Below are positions 18,255 to 27,852 of a stretch of DNA of 64,000 nt, piece after piece. Made by a program: the position numbers and the translations under genes. The stretch is from assembly GCA_035645145.1 (NCBI GenBank), contig DASQNC010000025.1, positions 1-64,000 of the forward strand, read 5' to 3'. This stretch comes from Azospirillaceae bacterium (GTDB lineage: Bacteria > Pseudomonadota > Alphaproteobacteria > Azospirillales > Azospirillaceae). Each line of letters begins with the position of its first letter. The first letter of the stretch is position 1. Below the pieces are notes generated by a model. It did no database searches, was not told the origin of the DNA, and saw only the letters and a list, made by a program, of their open reading frames with translations.

Positions 18255-19229
18255 ATGACAAGCGCGCCGGAAAGCGAAGTACAGGATGGTGAGGGGCTTG
18301 ACCCGTCGACCCATTTCCTGTTCGAAAACAAGGTCTTCAAAATTGCCGGCGCATATTTTTCGCTGACCAACATCACCAAGCAGCCCGTATTCAATGTCCC
18401 TTTGGGTGACATGCGAGGGGCCCTGTCGTTCGAAACGCTGTGCGCGAACTTCGGAATTCCCGACGACAGCCAGGACTTCGCGCTGCTTCGGGTTGTGGAG
18501 CGTAGCCTCGGATTCGTGAAGGTCATCCGCCCCGGCGAGTCGATCCCGCGCGAGCTGCTGGACGGCACGGCGTCCTGGTCGGTCAGCGACCGCCACCGAT
18601 TGATCGCCCGCGCGCGTCTGGCCATGCGCCTCATGGCCTGGATATCCGGGTCGACGAACGTCGGGGCCGAGGGGCTTGCGCTCGAGGATATGGTGGACAA
18701 TCCCGAGGTCAAAGCCAGGGTCCAGGCCGCCATCGACCAATTGGCGCAAAACATGGGCCTGCCGGTCGAACGCCGGCAGGAAGTCGTCGATAAGATCGAT
18801 GCGTACGGGCACGAGTTGGCCTACATCGAAGCCCTGCGCGAGCGATACGGCCAAGTGAAGGCGATTGTCGGTAATATACAGCTTGTCAAGAAGTTCTATC
18901 CAAAAGAGCGGTTGATGCTGGAAGAGCTCAACCAGATGATCAATCTCTTCAAGGAGCCCTTGACGGAGTTCGAAACCATCTTCCGCGACGTGGACGGGCA
19001 ATCCGTCGACATTGCCAAGCTGATGCGGAACTTCCAAGCGGCTGTGAACAGCGCTCGTCAAGGGCGCGACAGGCTGCACATCGGCCTGAGTGACTGGGAC
19101 GACGTGATCCGCCAGTGGGAGCATGTGCGACCGGCGCGGTCGACCGAGATCGAAGCCTTGCTGAAGCGCACATACCAGTTCCTGGCCCAGCGCTATATGA
19201 CGGGACGGGTCTGGTCGCGAATGAACTGA
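18255..19229 (+). CDS. Hypothetical cytoplasmic helical protein
   Basis: A 324-residue protein without signal peptide or membrane segment. The N-terminal third (to about 125) is mixed and contains [37 protein letters not shown] split over beta-like stretches; the rest is charged and helical with coiled-coil character around residues 145-290 (many Glu, Lys, Arg, Gln at regular spacing). I recognise no domain. A possible -35 (TTGACT, 18122-18127) lies about 130 bases upstream but no good -10 follows it. Codon use matches the neighbours, so it looks native. It lies between nadE and gltX on the same strand. Confidence 0.7.
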   Translation: MTSAPESEVQDGEGLDPSTHFLFENKVFKIAGAYFSLTNITKQPVFNVPLGDMRGALSFETLCANFGIPDDSQDFALLRVVERSLGFVKVIRPGESIPRELLDGTASWSVSDRHRLIARARLAMRLMAWISGSTNVGAEGLALEDMVDNPEVKARVQAAIDQLAQNMGLPVERRQEVVDKIDAYGHELAYIEALRERYGQVKAIVGNIQLVKKFYPKERLMLEELNQMINLFKEPLTEFETIFRDVDGQSVDIAKLMRNFQAAVNSARQGRDRLHIGLSDWDDVIRQWEHVRPARSTEIEALLKRTYQFLAQRYMTGRVWSRMN

Positions 19230-19308
19230 TGGGGCTTGCGGCCGGCGGCACAATGGGGTGGTTTACCCGCCCACGGTCCTGTTCCGTCCGCAACCACGAA
19301 GCCATCCG

Positions 19309-20664
19309 ATGCCCGTCGCCGTCCGTTTCGCGCCGTCGCCCACCGGGCGACTCCATGTCGGGAATATCCGTCCCGCCCTGATTAACTGGCTGTTCGCCCG
19401 CCGGAACGGCGGCACGTTCATGCTGCGGCTGGACGACACCGACCTCGAGCGCTCGCGGCCGGAATACGCGGACGCGATACTCGAAGACCTCCGGTGGTTG
19501 GGGTTGGACTGGGACCGGTTTGCCCGCGAGTCCGACCGGATGGACCGCTATGAGGAGGCCGCCGCCCGCCTGAAGGCGATGGGCCGTCTCTATCCGTGCT
19601 GGGAAACCGCCGAGGAATTGGATCTGAAACGCCGTACCCAGCTCGGCCGCGGCCTGCCACCGGTCTATGACCGGGCGGCCCTGCGCCTGAGCGAGGCGGA
19701 GAAGGCGGCCCTGCAGGCATCCGGGCGACCGCCGCACTGGCGCTTCCGCCTGGATCACGAGGCGGTCGAATGGGACGACCTGGTCCGCGGGCCGCAGCAT
19801 TTCGATGGGGTCGCGCTCAGTGATCCCGTCCTGTTCCGCGAGGACGGGCGTCCATTGTATACGTTGACCTCGGTTGTCGACGATATCGACTTCGCGATCA
19901 CGCATGTGATCCGCGGCGAGGACCACGTTGCCAACACCGCCGTCCAGATCCAGATCTTCCGCGCGCTCGGGGGGGATGTCCCGACCTTCGCCCATATGCC
20001 CCTTCTCACCGATGCGCAGGGGCAGGGGCTGTCCAAGCGTCTGGGCAGCCTCAGCGTCGCGTCGCTTCGCGAGGAGGGTGTGGAGCCGTTGGCACTGGCC
20101 GTCCTGCTGGCCAAGCTGGGCACATCGGACGCGATCGAGCCCCGGGAGTCGCTTGCTGTCCTGGCGGAGGAATTCGACCTGTCCAGGATTTCGCGCAACC
20201 CGCCCAAGTTCGATCCCGAGGAGTTGAAGCGCCTGAACGCCCGGGTCCTCCATATGCTTCCATTCGACGCGGTGGCCGGGCGCCTGCACGCATTGGGGCT
20301 GGAGGATGCGGATGCGCCGTTCTGGGAGGCTGTCCGCGGCAATCTGGAACGGCTGCCCGATGCCGTGGACTGGTGGCACGCCGTGCATGGCCCGATGACC
20401 CCGGTCCGCCCGGATCCCGCTTTCCTGCGGACGGCGGCGGTGCACCTGCCGCCCGAGCCCTGGGACGTCGGCACTTGGGGCGAATGGACCACGGCGGTCA
20501 AGGCCGCGACCGGTGCCAAGGGGCGTGCCCTGTTCCTCCCGCTGCGTCTGGCCTTGACCGGGCGGGAGCATGGCCCGGATCTCGCAACCCTGCTTCCCTT
20601 GATCGGACGGGAGCGCGCCGAGAAACGGTTGATTGGATCTGGTCCCCTGGGGAAAACGGAATAG
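19309..20664 (+). CDS. gltX: Glutamyl-tRNA synthetase
   Basis: A 451-residue class I aminoacyl-tRNA synthetase that charges tRNA with glutamate. The HIGH-type signature is [13 protein letters not shown] at the N-terminus, followed by [17 protein letters not shown]; the KMSKS-type motif is [11 protein letters not shown] near residue 240. Alphaproteobacteria often carry two gltX genes, one of which charges tRNA-Gln for later amidation. The RLDDTD form and the short anticodon-binding part fit the second type, but this cannot be settled here. It ends in a hairpin at 20682. Confidence 0.93.
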   Translation: MPVAVRFAPSPTGRLHVGNIRPALINWLFARRNGGTFMLRLDDTDLERSRPEYADAILEDLRWLGLDWDRFARESDRMDRYEEAAARLKAMGRLYPCWETAEELDLKRRTQLGRGLPPVYDRAALRLSEAEKAALQASGRPPHWRFRLDHEAVEWDDLVRGPQHFDGVALSDPVLFREDGRPLYTLTSVVDDIDFAITHVIRGEDHVANTAVQIQIFRALGGDVPTFAHMPLLTDAQGQGLSKRLGSLSVASLREEGVEPLALAVLLAKLGTSDAIEPRESLAVLAEEFDLSRISRNPPKFDPEELKRLNARVLHMLPFDAVAGRLHALGLEDADAPFWEAVRGNLERLPDAVDWWHAVHGPMTPVRPDPAFLRTAAVHLPPEPWDVGTWGEWTTAVKAATGAKGRALFLPLRLALTGREHGPDLATLLPLIGRERAEKRLIGSGPLGKTE

Positions 20665-20681
20665 GTTTGTATTCGGACGCA

Positions 20682-20701
20682 CCTGCCGCTGCGGCGGCAG
20701 G
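20682..20701 (+). terminator. Hairpin after gltX
   Basis: CCTGCCGC (20682-20689) pairs with GCGGCAGG (20694-20701) around a TGCG loop, 17 bases after the gltX stop. There is no T run, so it is a weak or factor-dependent terminator at best. Confidence 0.5.
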
Positions 20702-20706
20702 CGCCC

Positions 20707-20748
20707 ATGTATTGTATACATTGTGGCGTTTGGTCCTCGAGCTATAGA
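20707..20748 (+). promoter_or_regulatory. Palindrome and candidate promoter before the NYN gene
   Basis: ATGTAT-TGT-ATACAT (20707-20721) is a perfect 6-bp inverted repeat in an unusually AT-rich island. It runs into TTGTGG (20721-20726), which with 16 bases spacing faces TATAGA (20743-20748), a plausible sigma-70 promoter. A repressor bound to the palindrome would cover the -35 region. The transcript would have a very short leader before the ATG at 20765. Confidence 0.45.
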
Positions 20749-20764
20749 TGGTGGAGCAATTTTG

Positions 20765-22114
20765 ATGGATTACCGATCCGCCGCGCAGGGCATGCCCAAT
20801 GCCGCGGTTTTCGTCGATGTCGAGAACATGGCCTTTGCTCAAAGCCCGGTCTCTTTCCAGGTCGACCGGCTGATGCAGCATATTCTGCGCGAGGCCAATC
20901 CCATCGTCCGGCGCGCCTATGCGGACTGGCGTTCGGTGGGGCCGCACGTCGACGCGTTCAACGAGCACGCCTTCGACCAATTGCAGGTGACACCGGCCAA
21001 CGGCCAAAAGAACGCCGCCGACATTCTGCTGAGCGTGGACGCGCTCGACATCGTCCTGACCTCTCCGCAGATCCAGCGTGTGTACCTTGTGTCGGGGGAC
21101 AGCGACTTCTGTCCATTGGTGCGCAGCCTGCGCCGGCGCGGCCGCGAGGTCGTTGGGATTTCCTGGAGCGGTGCACTGGGCGAACTGCTCCGCGCCCATT
21201 GCGACCGCATCGTCTTCTACGAGCATCTGGCCGGCATTCCGATGCGGGGCACCGCCGGCTTCGAGGCGCCGGCGCACCGGGCACCGGTTCAAGTCCGCAG
21301 ACCCGTCATTCGCCGTCCCATTGTGGAGGTTGATGCGGACGAACAGGTCGATCCCGTTCTCGAGCGGTTCGTGGACGAGGTCGGCGTGGTTGAGAACATG
21401 CCCGAGGAGGCCGCCCGCACGCGCCTTCTGCGCATGGATACCGGCACCGGCCTGCCCAGCGGCCCGGCCTTGCGCGCCTGGCTGTCCAGCCATCCCCGCA
21501 TCCGTGTGGACGTGGAGGGGGACGAAGCCTTCGTCACGGTGGTGCCGCCGGGTGAAACGGCCGATGCGCAAAGCGGGCCGGAGGCGGAATTGAACGCCGC
21601 CATCTCCGCCGAGAACCTCGTGTTCCTCGGGGCCAGGGTCCAGCGCGTCGTGCTCGACGCCCTGTTCGAGCTGCTCGCCGCGCGAACCGAGCCGTTCACC
21701 CGGTCCGAGGCGCTCCAGCATCTCCGCTACCGTTTGCGCGACCTGATGCCGGAGACGGACTTCGAGTTCGACTCCCTGAACAGCATTTTCCACATCTTTT
21801 ATCGCGCGCACGCCTTCCAGCGATTCGCCGGGATGGGGGTGCGCAATGCGCCACTCCTCTTGAAGCCCCAGTACAAGGACGCCCAGGCGTTCCGCGACCT
21901 GCACGACCGGTATCTGATCCAATTGGCCACCCGCCAGGGGCTGAGCTGGTCCGCCGAGGCATGGGCGGATGTGCTGCACGGGAACCGCGACCGTCTTGGT
22001 TTCGTCGAAGGCGTACTGGCGTCGTTGATGCCGGCCGGGTTCGGCGAGGGGGGCGGAGGCGACCAGCCCTACCCGTCGGCGGCGCAGGCCGGCTCCGGAG
22101 ACGGCCGGGACTGA
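20765..22114 (+). CDS. NYN-domain protein (LabA/PIN-like) with C-terminal helical region
   Basis: A 449-residue protein. Residues 12-150 form a NYN domain of the PIN nuclease superfamily: AAVFVDVENMAF carries the first acidic residue, KNAADILLSVDALDIVL the middle aspartates, and VYLVSGDSDFCPLVRSLRRRGREVVGI the last. These acidic residues fit a metal-dependent RNase site. The remaining 300 residues are mixed helical, with a block near 215-260 (RTRLLRMDTGTGLPSGPALRAWL) that resembles an OST-HTH/LOTUS-type module, although this is uncertain. The family suggests RNA binding or cleavage; the target is unknown. It is preceded by a palindrome and a candidate promoter. Confidence 0.8.
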   Translation: MDYRSAAQGMPNAAVFVDVENMAFAQSPVSFQVDRLMQHILREANPIVRRAYADWRSVGPHVDAFNEHAFDQLQVTPANGQKNAADILLSVDALDIVLTSPQIQRVYLVSGDSDFCPLVRSLRRRGREVVGISWSGALGELLRAHCDRIVFYEHLAGIPMRGTAGFEAPAHRAPVQVRRPVIRRPIVEVDADEQVDPVLERFVDEVGVVENMPEEAARTRLLRMDTGTGLPSGPALRAWLSSHPRIRVDVEGDEAFVTVVPPGETADAQSGPEAELNAAISAENLVFLGARVQRVVLDALFELLAARTEPFTRSEALQHLRYRLRDLMPETDFEFDSLNSIFHIFYRAHAFQRFAGMGVRNAPLLLKPQYKDAQAFRDLHDRYLIQLATRQGLSWSAEAWADVLHGNRDRLGFVEGVLASLMPAGFGEGGGGDQPYPSAAQAGSGDGRD

Positions 22115-22205
22115 GGGCTTGCGCGGTGGAATGCCGACGCATAACGTTCCCGCAGATCGGCCTTCGGAGACGTGTCCGATGCCCCGGACGACGGGATTGA
22201 GCGCT

Positions 22206-22256
22206 GCGCATGGCAACAGTGGACGCCGGTGGATCGTCCGCTGTTGCCGCATGCGC
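22206..22256 (+). other. Long hairpin in the cysS leader region
   Basis: The 14-base arms 22212-22225 and 22235-22248 pair along their full length, with one G-U wobble, around a 9-base loop. GCGCAT (22206-22211) and ATGCGC (22251-22256) extend the stem after a 2-base bulge. It lies 59 bases before the cysS start and 91 bases after the NYN stop. No T run follows. It could be a leader RNA fold or an mRNA 3' end. Confidence 0.65.
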
Positions 22257-22314
22257 TGACACGCCCGCCTCGTCCGTTCGCATTGCCTGATCGTCTGTCC
22301 CGGAGTGCCACCTC

Positions 22315-23709
22315 GTGCCGCTCGTTCTCTACAATACGCTGACCCGTGCCAAGGAGGCGTTCGCGCCCCTGGATCCCTCCCACGTGCGCATGTACGTGTG
22401 CGGACCGACGGTGTGGGATTGGGCGCACATCGGGAACGCCCGGCCGGTGGTGGTCTTCGACGTCCTTTACCGCCTGCTGCGGCAACTCCATGCGCACGGG
22501 CGGGTGACCTACGTTCGCAACATCACCGACATTGACGATAAGATCATCGACCGTTCGCGCGAGACCGGCGAACCCATCGACAGCATCACGGCCCGCACCG
22601 GGCAGGCCTATCAGGAGGATATGGCCGCACTGGGCGCATTGCCGCCCGACATCCAGCCGAGGGCGACGGCGCATATCCCGCACATGATTGCGATGATCGA
22701 GACGCTCATCGCAAAGGGCCATGCCTACGCCGCCGAGGGGCATGTGCTGTTCCACGTCCCGTCCATGCCCGACTACGGGCGCCTGTCGCGCCGGAACCGG
22801 GACGAGCAGATCGCGGGCGCGCGGGTGGACGTGGCCCCCTACAAGCGCGATCCGTCCGATTTCGTGCTGTGGAAGCCGAGCGACGATCAAACACCCGGGT
22901 GGAACAGTCCCTGGGGCCGTGGCCGCCCCGGCTGGCACATCGAGTGCTCGGCCATGGCCGAGGCGCATCTCGGGCAGGTTTTCGACATCCACGGCGGCGG
23001 GTTGGACCTGGTCTTTCCCCACCACGAGAACGAGATCGCGCAGAGCCGTTGCGCCCACGGCACGCCGGTCATGGCGCGCTACTGGCTGCACAACGGGTTC
23101 CTGACGGTCAACGGCGAGAAGATGTCCAAGTCCCTTGGCAACTTCTTCACCGTGCACGAGCTGCTGGACGAAGCGCCGGGCGAGGCGATCCGTCTGCTCC
23201 TGCTGCAATCCCACTACCGGCAGCCGGCCGACTTCTCGCGCGAGGCGCTCGCCCAGGCCAAGGCGACGCTGGACAAGTGGTACGGCGCCTTGCGTTCCGC
23301 CGGCTCCGCGACGCCGGGCGCCGGGGCCGAGGTGGAGGAGGTCCCCGCTCCGGTGCTGGCGGCCCTGGAGGACGATCTGAACACGCCGCTGGCGATCACG
23401 CACATGCACGAGTTGGCGGCGGCGCTGAACAAGGCGGGCGAGGCGGAGCGCCCGGCCGCGAAGGCCGCCCTGCTTGCGGCCGGGCGTGTCCTCGGATTCC
23501 TCGGCCAGGAGCCGGACGCATGGTTCCGGTGGGCGCCGAAAGGGGCCGACCAGCCCACGGCGGACGAAATCGAACGGCTGATCGCCGAGCGGCAGGCCGC
23601 CCGGAAGGCCAGGGATTTCGCCCGCGCGGACGAAATCCGCCAGGATCTGGTCGCGCGTGGCGTCGTGCTGGAAGACGGTCCCCAGGGGACGAGTTGGAAG
23701 CGGGTCTGA
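22315..23709 (+). CDS. cysS: Cysteinyl-tRNA synthetase
   Basis: A 464-residue class I synthetase that charges tRNA-Cys. It has [19 protein letters not shown] at the start (zinc-binding Cys and HIGH-type motif), [15 protein letters not shown], the zinc/active-site block [22 protein letters not shown] split over residues 220-240, and [10 protein letters not shown]. It starts with GTG at 22315. A long hairpin stands in its leader. The gene is convergent with a small membrane protein gene, separated by a short hairpin. Confidence 0.96.
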   Translation: MPLVLYNTLTRAKEAFAPLDPSHVRMYVCGPTVWDWAHIGNARPVVVFDVLYRLLRQLHAHGRVTYVRNITDIDDKIIDRSRETGEPIDSITARTGQAYQEDMAALGALPPDIQPRATAHIPHMIAMIETLIAKGHAYAAEGHVLFHVPSMPDYGRLSRRNRDEQIAGARVDVAPYKRDPSDFVLWKPSDDQTPGWNSPWGRGRPGWHIECSAMAEAHLGQVFDIHGGGLDLVFPHHENEIAQSRCAHGTPVMARYWLHNGFLTVNGEKMSKSLGNFFTVHELLDEAPGEAIRLLLLQSHYRQPADFSREALAQAKATLDKWYGALRSAGSATPGAGAEVEEVPAPVLAALEDDLNTPLAITHMHELAAALNKAGEAERPAAKAALLAAGRVLGFLGQEPDAWFRWAPKGADQPTADEIERLIAERQAARKARDFARADEIRQDLVARGVVLEDGPQGTSWKRV

Positions 23710-23715
23710 CCGGAT

Positions 23716-23737
23716 GGGCGGGGTGCTTATCCCGCCC
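23716..23737. terminator. Short hairpin between convergent genes
   Basis: GGGCGGG (23716-23722) pairs with CCCGCCC (23731-23737) in the 42-base gap between cysS and the leftward small membrane gene. It would serve both directions, but it lacks T runs. Confidence 0.45.
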
Positions 23738-23751
23738 GCCGATGTGACGGC

Positions 23752-23997
23752 TCAATCGTCCGTTCTGCTGGCCCTGTCGTCGTAGCCCGCCTTGTGGCTG
23801 TGGAACACAAGCGCGAGCAGGAGGCCCGCGAGCGCAAGCGTACCCAGAATGCCGAGGCCCAGCGCCAGAAAGCCGTGCAGGCTGATGCTCCCCCCGTCGG
23901 GGGCCGCGTCCGCGCCGAACAGCACCCGGCCGGCAATCACGATTGCGGCGGCCAAGGCGGCGGCGGCCAGAAGGATCATAAAGGCTCGTCCAGACAT
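23752..23997 (-). CDS. Small two-helix membrane protein
   Basis: An 81-residue protein with two membrane helices (about residues 5-24 and 40-65) and a polar acidic C-terminus (GYDDRASRTDD). A short extramembrane loop separates the helices. I recognise no family. The ATG at 23997 lies 126 bases from the divergent dioxygenase-like gene. Confidence 0.65.
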   Translation of the reverse strand: MSGRAFMILLAAAALAAAIVIAGRVLFGADAAPDGGSISLHGFLALGLGILGTLALAGLLLALVFHSHKAGYDDRASRTDD

Positions 23998-24123
23998 TCG
24001 CCTGATATGGAGCGGGTGCGAGCGCCAGGAAAGAGCCTTCGGCTCGCGGCTGGCCTCTGCGCCGGGCAATTCGGGCGACAGGTCAGCCGTCCGGTGTCGC
24101 TCCGCGTCGAGGGGGAGGGCGCC

Positions 24124-24648
24124 ATGCGGGTATGGACCTCGGATCCGGTGGGTTTTTCGGAACTCATGGCCGACGTCATGGGGGGCCGTGACCCGCTGCC
24201 GAAGACGATGGCCGTCCGTCTCAGGTCGCTGCTGAACCATCCGGCGATCGAGATGGCGCACCTGAACCAGCCGAAATCCGGCGGCTACGAACGCACATGC
24301 CTGTTCGCCTGCCCGGATGGCCGGTTTTCCGTCTGGGGGATCGTCTGGTCACCCCAATCCGCGACACCGATCCACAGTCACCACTGCTGGTGTGTCGTGG
24401 GGCTGGTCCAAGGACAAATCGTGGAAGTCGGCTACGAGCCCGTATCCGAATGCCAGGCCCGCCGCGTGTGGGAGCGGGTGTACAAGCCCGGCATGACGCA
24501 GGCCCTTTGCCCGGACCAGCCCAACATCCACCGCATGGAAAACCGGACCGGGGTGCCCGCCCTGTCCATCCACGTCTACGGCTTCGACCCGAGGCTGCGC
24601 CCGACCTCGATCGAGCGCTGCTTCCACGAGGCCGTGACCCGGCATTGA
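24124..24648 (+). CDS. Cysteine dioxygenase-like cupin
   Basis: A 174-residue cupin of the cysteine dioxygenase family, thiol dioxygenases that use non-haem iron to oxidise cysteine or 3-mercaptopropionate to the sulfinic acid. The three iron-binding histidines fit His84 and His86 in TPIHSHHCW and His136 in NIHRMEN; SIHVYGFDP closes the barrel as in relatives. A GGGGGAGGG block precedes the ATG at 24124. The substrate cannot be decided from sequence. Confidence 0.85.
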   Translation: MRVWTSDPVGFSELMADVMGGRDPLPKTMAVRLRSLLNHPAIEMAHLNQPKSGGYERTCLFACPDGRFSVWGIVWSPQSATPIHSHHCWCVVGLVQGQIVEVGYEPVSECQARRVWERVYKPGMTQALCPDQPNIHRMENRTGVPALSIHVYGFDPRLRPTSIERCFHEAVTRH

Positions 24649-24685
24649 TCGAACGTGGCCCCTTCCGAGCAGGGCCGATGCCCCT

Positions 24686-24874
24686 TCACATCAAGTCGTA
24701 GGGAGGGATCCGGCCGCGCCGGGCCTTGATCCGGTCCCGCCATGCCTCGACCTGCGGCCGGCGTTCCATGCCGCGGCCCGGCGGTTTGTCGAACCGACCT
24801 GCAACAAAGGGCGGGCCGTTGAGCGGATTCGTTTGAGTCGGCCGGGAGCGTCCGCCATTGTCGCGACCTCCCAT
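24686..24874 (-). CDS. Possible small basic protein, divergent from citramalate synthase
   Basis: A 62-residue frame starting GGRDNGGRSRP and ending in a charged stretch ERRPQVEAWRDRIKARRG and then RIPPYDLM. The second half has third-codon-position GC bias like true genes, and GGAAA stands upstream of its ATG. Against it, its start would be only 22 bases from the start of the divergent citramalate synthase gene, leaving no room for separate promoters. If it is not a gene, the 248-base gap here holds nothing else that I can identify. Confidence 0.3.
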   Translation of the reverse strand: MGGRDNGGRSRPTQTNPLNGPPFVAGRFDKPPGRGMERRPQVEAWRDRIKARRGRIPPYDLM

Positions 24875-24896
24875 GATGTTTCCGCGCTCCGCCCTC

Positions 24897-26510
24897 ATGA
24901 GCGATGCCATGGCCGATGATCGCCGCGTGCACCTGTATGACACCACCTTGCGCGACGGGGCGCAGACCCAGGGGGTCGATTTCTCGGTTGCCGACAAGAT
25001 CGCCATTGCGGAGGCCTTGGACCGGATCGGCATCGATTACGTCGAAGGCGGCTGGCCGGGGGCCAACCCCACCGACGACGCGTTCTTTGCGGATCCGCCG
25101 CCCTTAAGGAACGCGGTGCTCACCGCCTTCGGCATGACCCGGCGGACCGGGCGCAGTGCGGCCAACGATCCCGGCCTGTCCGCGGTCCTGGGATCGGGCG
25201 CCAACGCGGCCTGTCTGGTGGGTAAGACGTGGGATTTCCATGTCGACGTGGCGCTGGGTATTCCGCGCGACGAAAACCTGGACCTGATCGCCGACAGCAT
25301 CGCCGCCGCCCGTGCCCGCAAATCCGAAGCGCTGTTCGATGCCGAGCACTTCTTTGATGGGTGGAAGGCGAACCGGGACTATGCGCTGGCCTGCCTGCGC
25401 GCCGCGGAGGCCGCTGGGGCACGCTGGATCGTGCTGTGCGACACCAATGGCGGCACGTTGCCGGACGAGGTCGAGCGGATCGTCGCCGAGGTGGCGACGG
25501 TCATCCCGGGCGACCGCCTGGGCATCCATGCCCACGACGACACCGGCAATGCGGTTGCCAACAGCCTTGCCGCCGTGAGGGCCGGGGTCCGAATGGTGCA
25601 GGGGACTTTGAACGGCCTGGGTGAGCGGTGCGGGAACGCCAACCTGGTGACGCTGCTGCCCACGCTGATGCTGAAAATGGACTACAGGACCGGCGTGACG
25701 GAGGATGGCTTGCGCGGCCTCACGGCCCTGTCCCGGTCACTTGACGAGCGCTTGAACCGCCCGCCGAACCGGCATGCACCCTATGTGGGCGAGAGCGCCT
25801 TTGCCCATAAGGGCGGCCTGCACGTTTCGGCTGTGGAGAAGGATCCGTCGAGCTACGAGCACATCGACCCGCCCCGGGTCGGGAATTCACGGGTGATCGT
25901 GGTCTCCGACCAGGCCGGCCGGTCGAACCTGCTCGCCCGGCTGCGGGACGTCGGCATCGAGGTCGATCCCAAGGATCCCCGCATCGGCGATCTGGTCGAT
26001 CTGGTGAAGCGCCGCGAGTTCGAAGGCTATGCCTATGACGGGGCCGAGGCCAGCTTCGAACTGCTGGCCCGCAGGGCGCTGGGGCAGGTGCCGGAATATT
26101 TCCGGCTGGCTTCGTTCCGCGTCATCGACGAGCGGCGATGGAACGCCAGGGAGGAACTGGTCACCCTGTCGGAGGCGACGATCAAGGTGGACGTGCCGGC
26201 CGGCGGCGGGATGGAGCGCACCATGACCGTGGCCGAGGGAAACGGTCCGGTGAATGCGCTGGATACCGCGTTGCGCCAAGCGCTCGTCCCCGTCTACCCG
26301 ATCCTGGCCGGCATGCGCCTGGTGGACTACAAGGTTCGCATCCTGACGCCGAACGACGGCACCCGGGCGGTCACCCGCGTCATGATCGAAAGCGAAGATG
26401 GCGAACGGCACCGCTGGCGAACGGTGGGCATTTCCGCCAACGTCATTGACGCATCGTACAATGCGTTGCACGACAGCCTGACATGGCGCCTCTACCGCGC
26501 CGGAACCTGA
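24897..26510 (+). CDS. cimA: Citramalate synthase
   Basis: A 537-residue enzyme of the DRE-TIM metallolyase family, which joins pyruvate and acetyl-CoA to (R)-citramalate, an entry to isoleucine synthesis. The DRE-type signature is HLYDTTLRDGAQTQG, the metal-binding HxH is in GIHAHDDTGNAVANSLAAV, and GLGERCGNANL follows. The C-terminal regulatory domain (residues 400-537), as in LeuA/CimA, ends DSLTWRLYRAG. Length separates it from homocitrate synthase. ATG codons at 24897 and 24909 are both possible starts, and neither has a clear ribosome-binding site. It is followed by a tRNA methyltransferase gene after 12 bases. Confidence 0.92.
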   Translation: MSDAMADDRRVHLYDTTLRDGAQTQGVDFSVADKIAIAEALDRIGIDYVEGGWPGANPTDDAFFADPPPLRNAVLTAFGMTRRTGRSAANDPGLSAVLGSGANAACLVGKTWDFHVDVALGIPRDENLDLIADSIAAARARKSEALFDAEHFFDGWKANRDYALACLRAAEAAGARWIVLCDTNGGTLPDEVERIVAEVATVIPGDRLGIHAHDDTGNAVANSLAAVRAGVRMVQGTLNGLGERCGNANLVTLLPTLMLKMDYRTGVTEDGLRGLTALSRSLDERLNRPPNRHAPYVGESAFAHKGGLHVSAVEKDPSSYEHIDPPRVGNSRVIVVSDQAGRSNLLARLRDVGIEVDPKDPRIGDLVDLVKRREFEGYAYDGAEASFELLARRALGQVPEYFRLASFRVIDERRWNAREELVTLSEATIKVDVPAGGGMERTMTVAEGNGPVNALDTALRQALVPVYPILAGMRLVDYKVRILTPNDGTRAVTRVMIESEDGERHRWRTVGISANVIDASYNALHDSLTWRLYRAGT

Positions 26511-26522
26511 TTCTGCCGAGCT

Positions 26523-27275
26523 ATGAGCGACATTGAACTGGGCGGCCCCGCGGTGATCCTGGTGGAACCGCAGTTGGGCGAGAACATCGGCGCCGCTGCG
26601 CGCGCCATGCTGAACTGCGGGTTGACCGACCTGCGGCTGGTCAACCCGCGTGATGGTTGGCCCAATCCCAAGGCCGACGCCGCATCGTCGGGGGCCAGCA
26701 TCGTGATCGAGAACGCGCGGGTGTTCGACAGCACGGCGGCCGCCATTGCGGATCTGGAGAAGGTGTACGCCACGACCGCCCGCAAGCGCGACATGACGCA
26801 ACGGGTGGTGACCGCCCGCAAGGCCGCGGAGGAATTGCGCGCCCACCACGCGGTCGGCCGCTCGATCGGTATCCTGTTCGGGCCCGAACGGACCGGGCTT
26901 TTCAACGACGACCTGGCGCTCGCCGATACCCTGATCACAATCCCGCTCAATCCTGACTTCAGCTCGCTCAATTTGGGGCAGGGGGTGCTTGTCGTCGGAT
27001 ACGAATGGTGGATGACCGGCAATCGCACGCCCGACGAATACCTGCATACCGGGAACAGTCGTCCGTGCACCAAGGACGAGCTGCTGAACCTGTTCGAGCA
27101 TCTGGAGGCCGAGTTGGATGACTGCGGCTTCTTCTCAACCCCCGACAAGCGGCCGAGCATGGTGCGGAACATCCGGAACATGCTGCAGCGCGCCCACATG
27201 ACCGAACAGGAAGTCCGCACCTTCCACGGCATCATCGCGGGGCTGGCCGGACGCAAGAAGCCCTCGCGAAGCTGA
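26523..27275 (+). CDS. trmJ: SpoU-family tRNA methyltransferase, TrmJ-like
   Basis: A 250-residue SPOUT-class methyltransferase. TrmJ methylates the 2'-O of the ribose at position 32 in several tRNAs. The three SpoU motifs are visible: ENIGAAARAMLNCGL near the N-terminus, SIGILFGPERTGLFNDD in the middle, and IPLNPDFSSLNLGQGVLVVGYE with the knotted SAM site. The C-terminal extension ending with GRKKPSRS matches the TrmJ length. It follows cimA after 12 bases and is probably co-transcribed with it. Confidence 0.88.
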   Translation: MSDIELGGPAVILVEPQLGENIGAAARAMLNCGLTDLRLVNPRDGWPNPKADAASSGASIVIENARVFDSTAAAIADLEKVYATTARKRDMTQRVVTARKAAEELRAHHAVGRSIGILFGPERTGLFNDDLALADTLITIPLNPDFSSLNLGQGVLVVGYEWWMTGNRTPDEYLHTGNSRPCTKDELLNLFEHLEAELDDCGFFSTPDKRPSMVRNIRNMLQRAHMTEQEVRTFHGIIAGLAGRKKPSRS

Positions 27276-27305
27276 CGCGGGGCCGGGGAGGGGCAAAGGG
27301 GGACT

Positions 27306-27650
27306 TCAGGCCCGCCCGGCGCAGACCGTGCCCTCGAAAATCCGTGTGCCGGCACGAACGACCGCCATCTCCGCCAACGTCCTCTGCATTGCGATGTGGG
27401 CGGCAATGACAAAGGCCGCGCTGCCGTAGGTCGGCTGGTCGTCAAGGTACAGATGCAGGGGCGAGCCGTGCCGAGCCCGGAAGGCGATGCCAGTCACATC
27501 GGCACAGGTGTCGGCGGGAAGCGGATCGGTGCACCCGTCGAGCTTGGCGCAAAGGTCTTCCAAGGCGATCATGTCGGCGGCCGCGGGGTTGGCCTTGTAG
27601 CCCGCCACCGAGTCCCGGAAATCCCGGCGCAGGCTTGCGGGGGTGTTCAT
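27306..27650 (-). CDS. Small hypothetical protein
   Basis: A 114-residue soluble protein with no membrane segment or known motif. It has several cysteines (in EDLCAKLDGCTDPLPADTCADV and TVCAGRA). GAAGGA stands ten bases before the ATG, which supports the start. Convergent with trmJ, 30 bases apart. Function unknown. Confidence 0.6.
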   Translation of the reverse strand: MNTPASLRRDFRDSVAGYKANPAAADMIALEDLCAKLDGCTDPLPADTCADVTGIAFRARHGSPLHLYLDDQPTYGSAAFVIAAHIAMQRTLAEMAVVRAGTRIFEGTVCAGRA

Positions 27651-27852
27651 GGCGTTCGATCCTTCGAATGTCCGCCCCCAAGATGCCGAAACATGGTTAA
27701 TATTCGGTTTCGGTCCGGCGATCGGTCCAGGAATTCGGCCCGGGATCGGGACGTCCGATCTGCCGCGTTGGCTTTCGAAACCCGTGGCGCACCCGGGCCC
27801 GGGCGCATTGCACGAACATTCATCCTGGCTCCGGACGCTTAGGATGGCCCCA

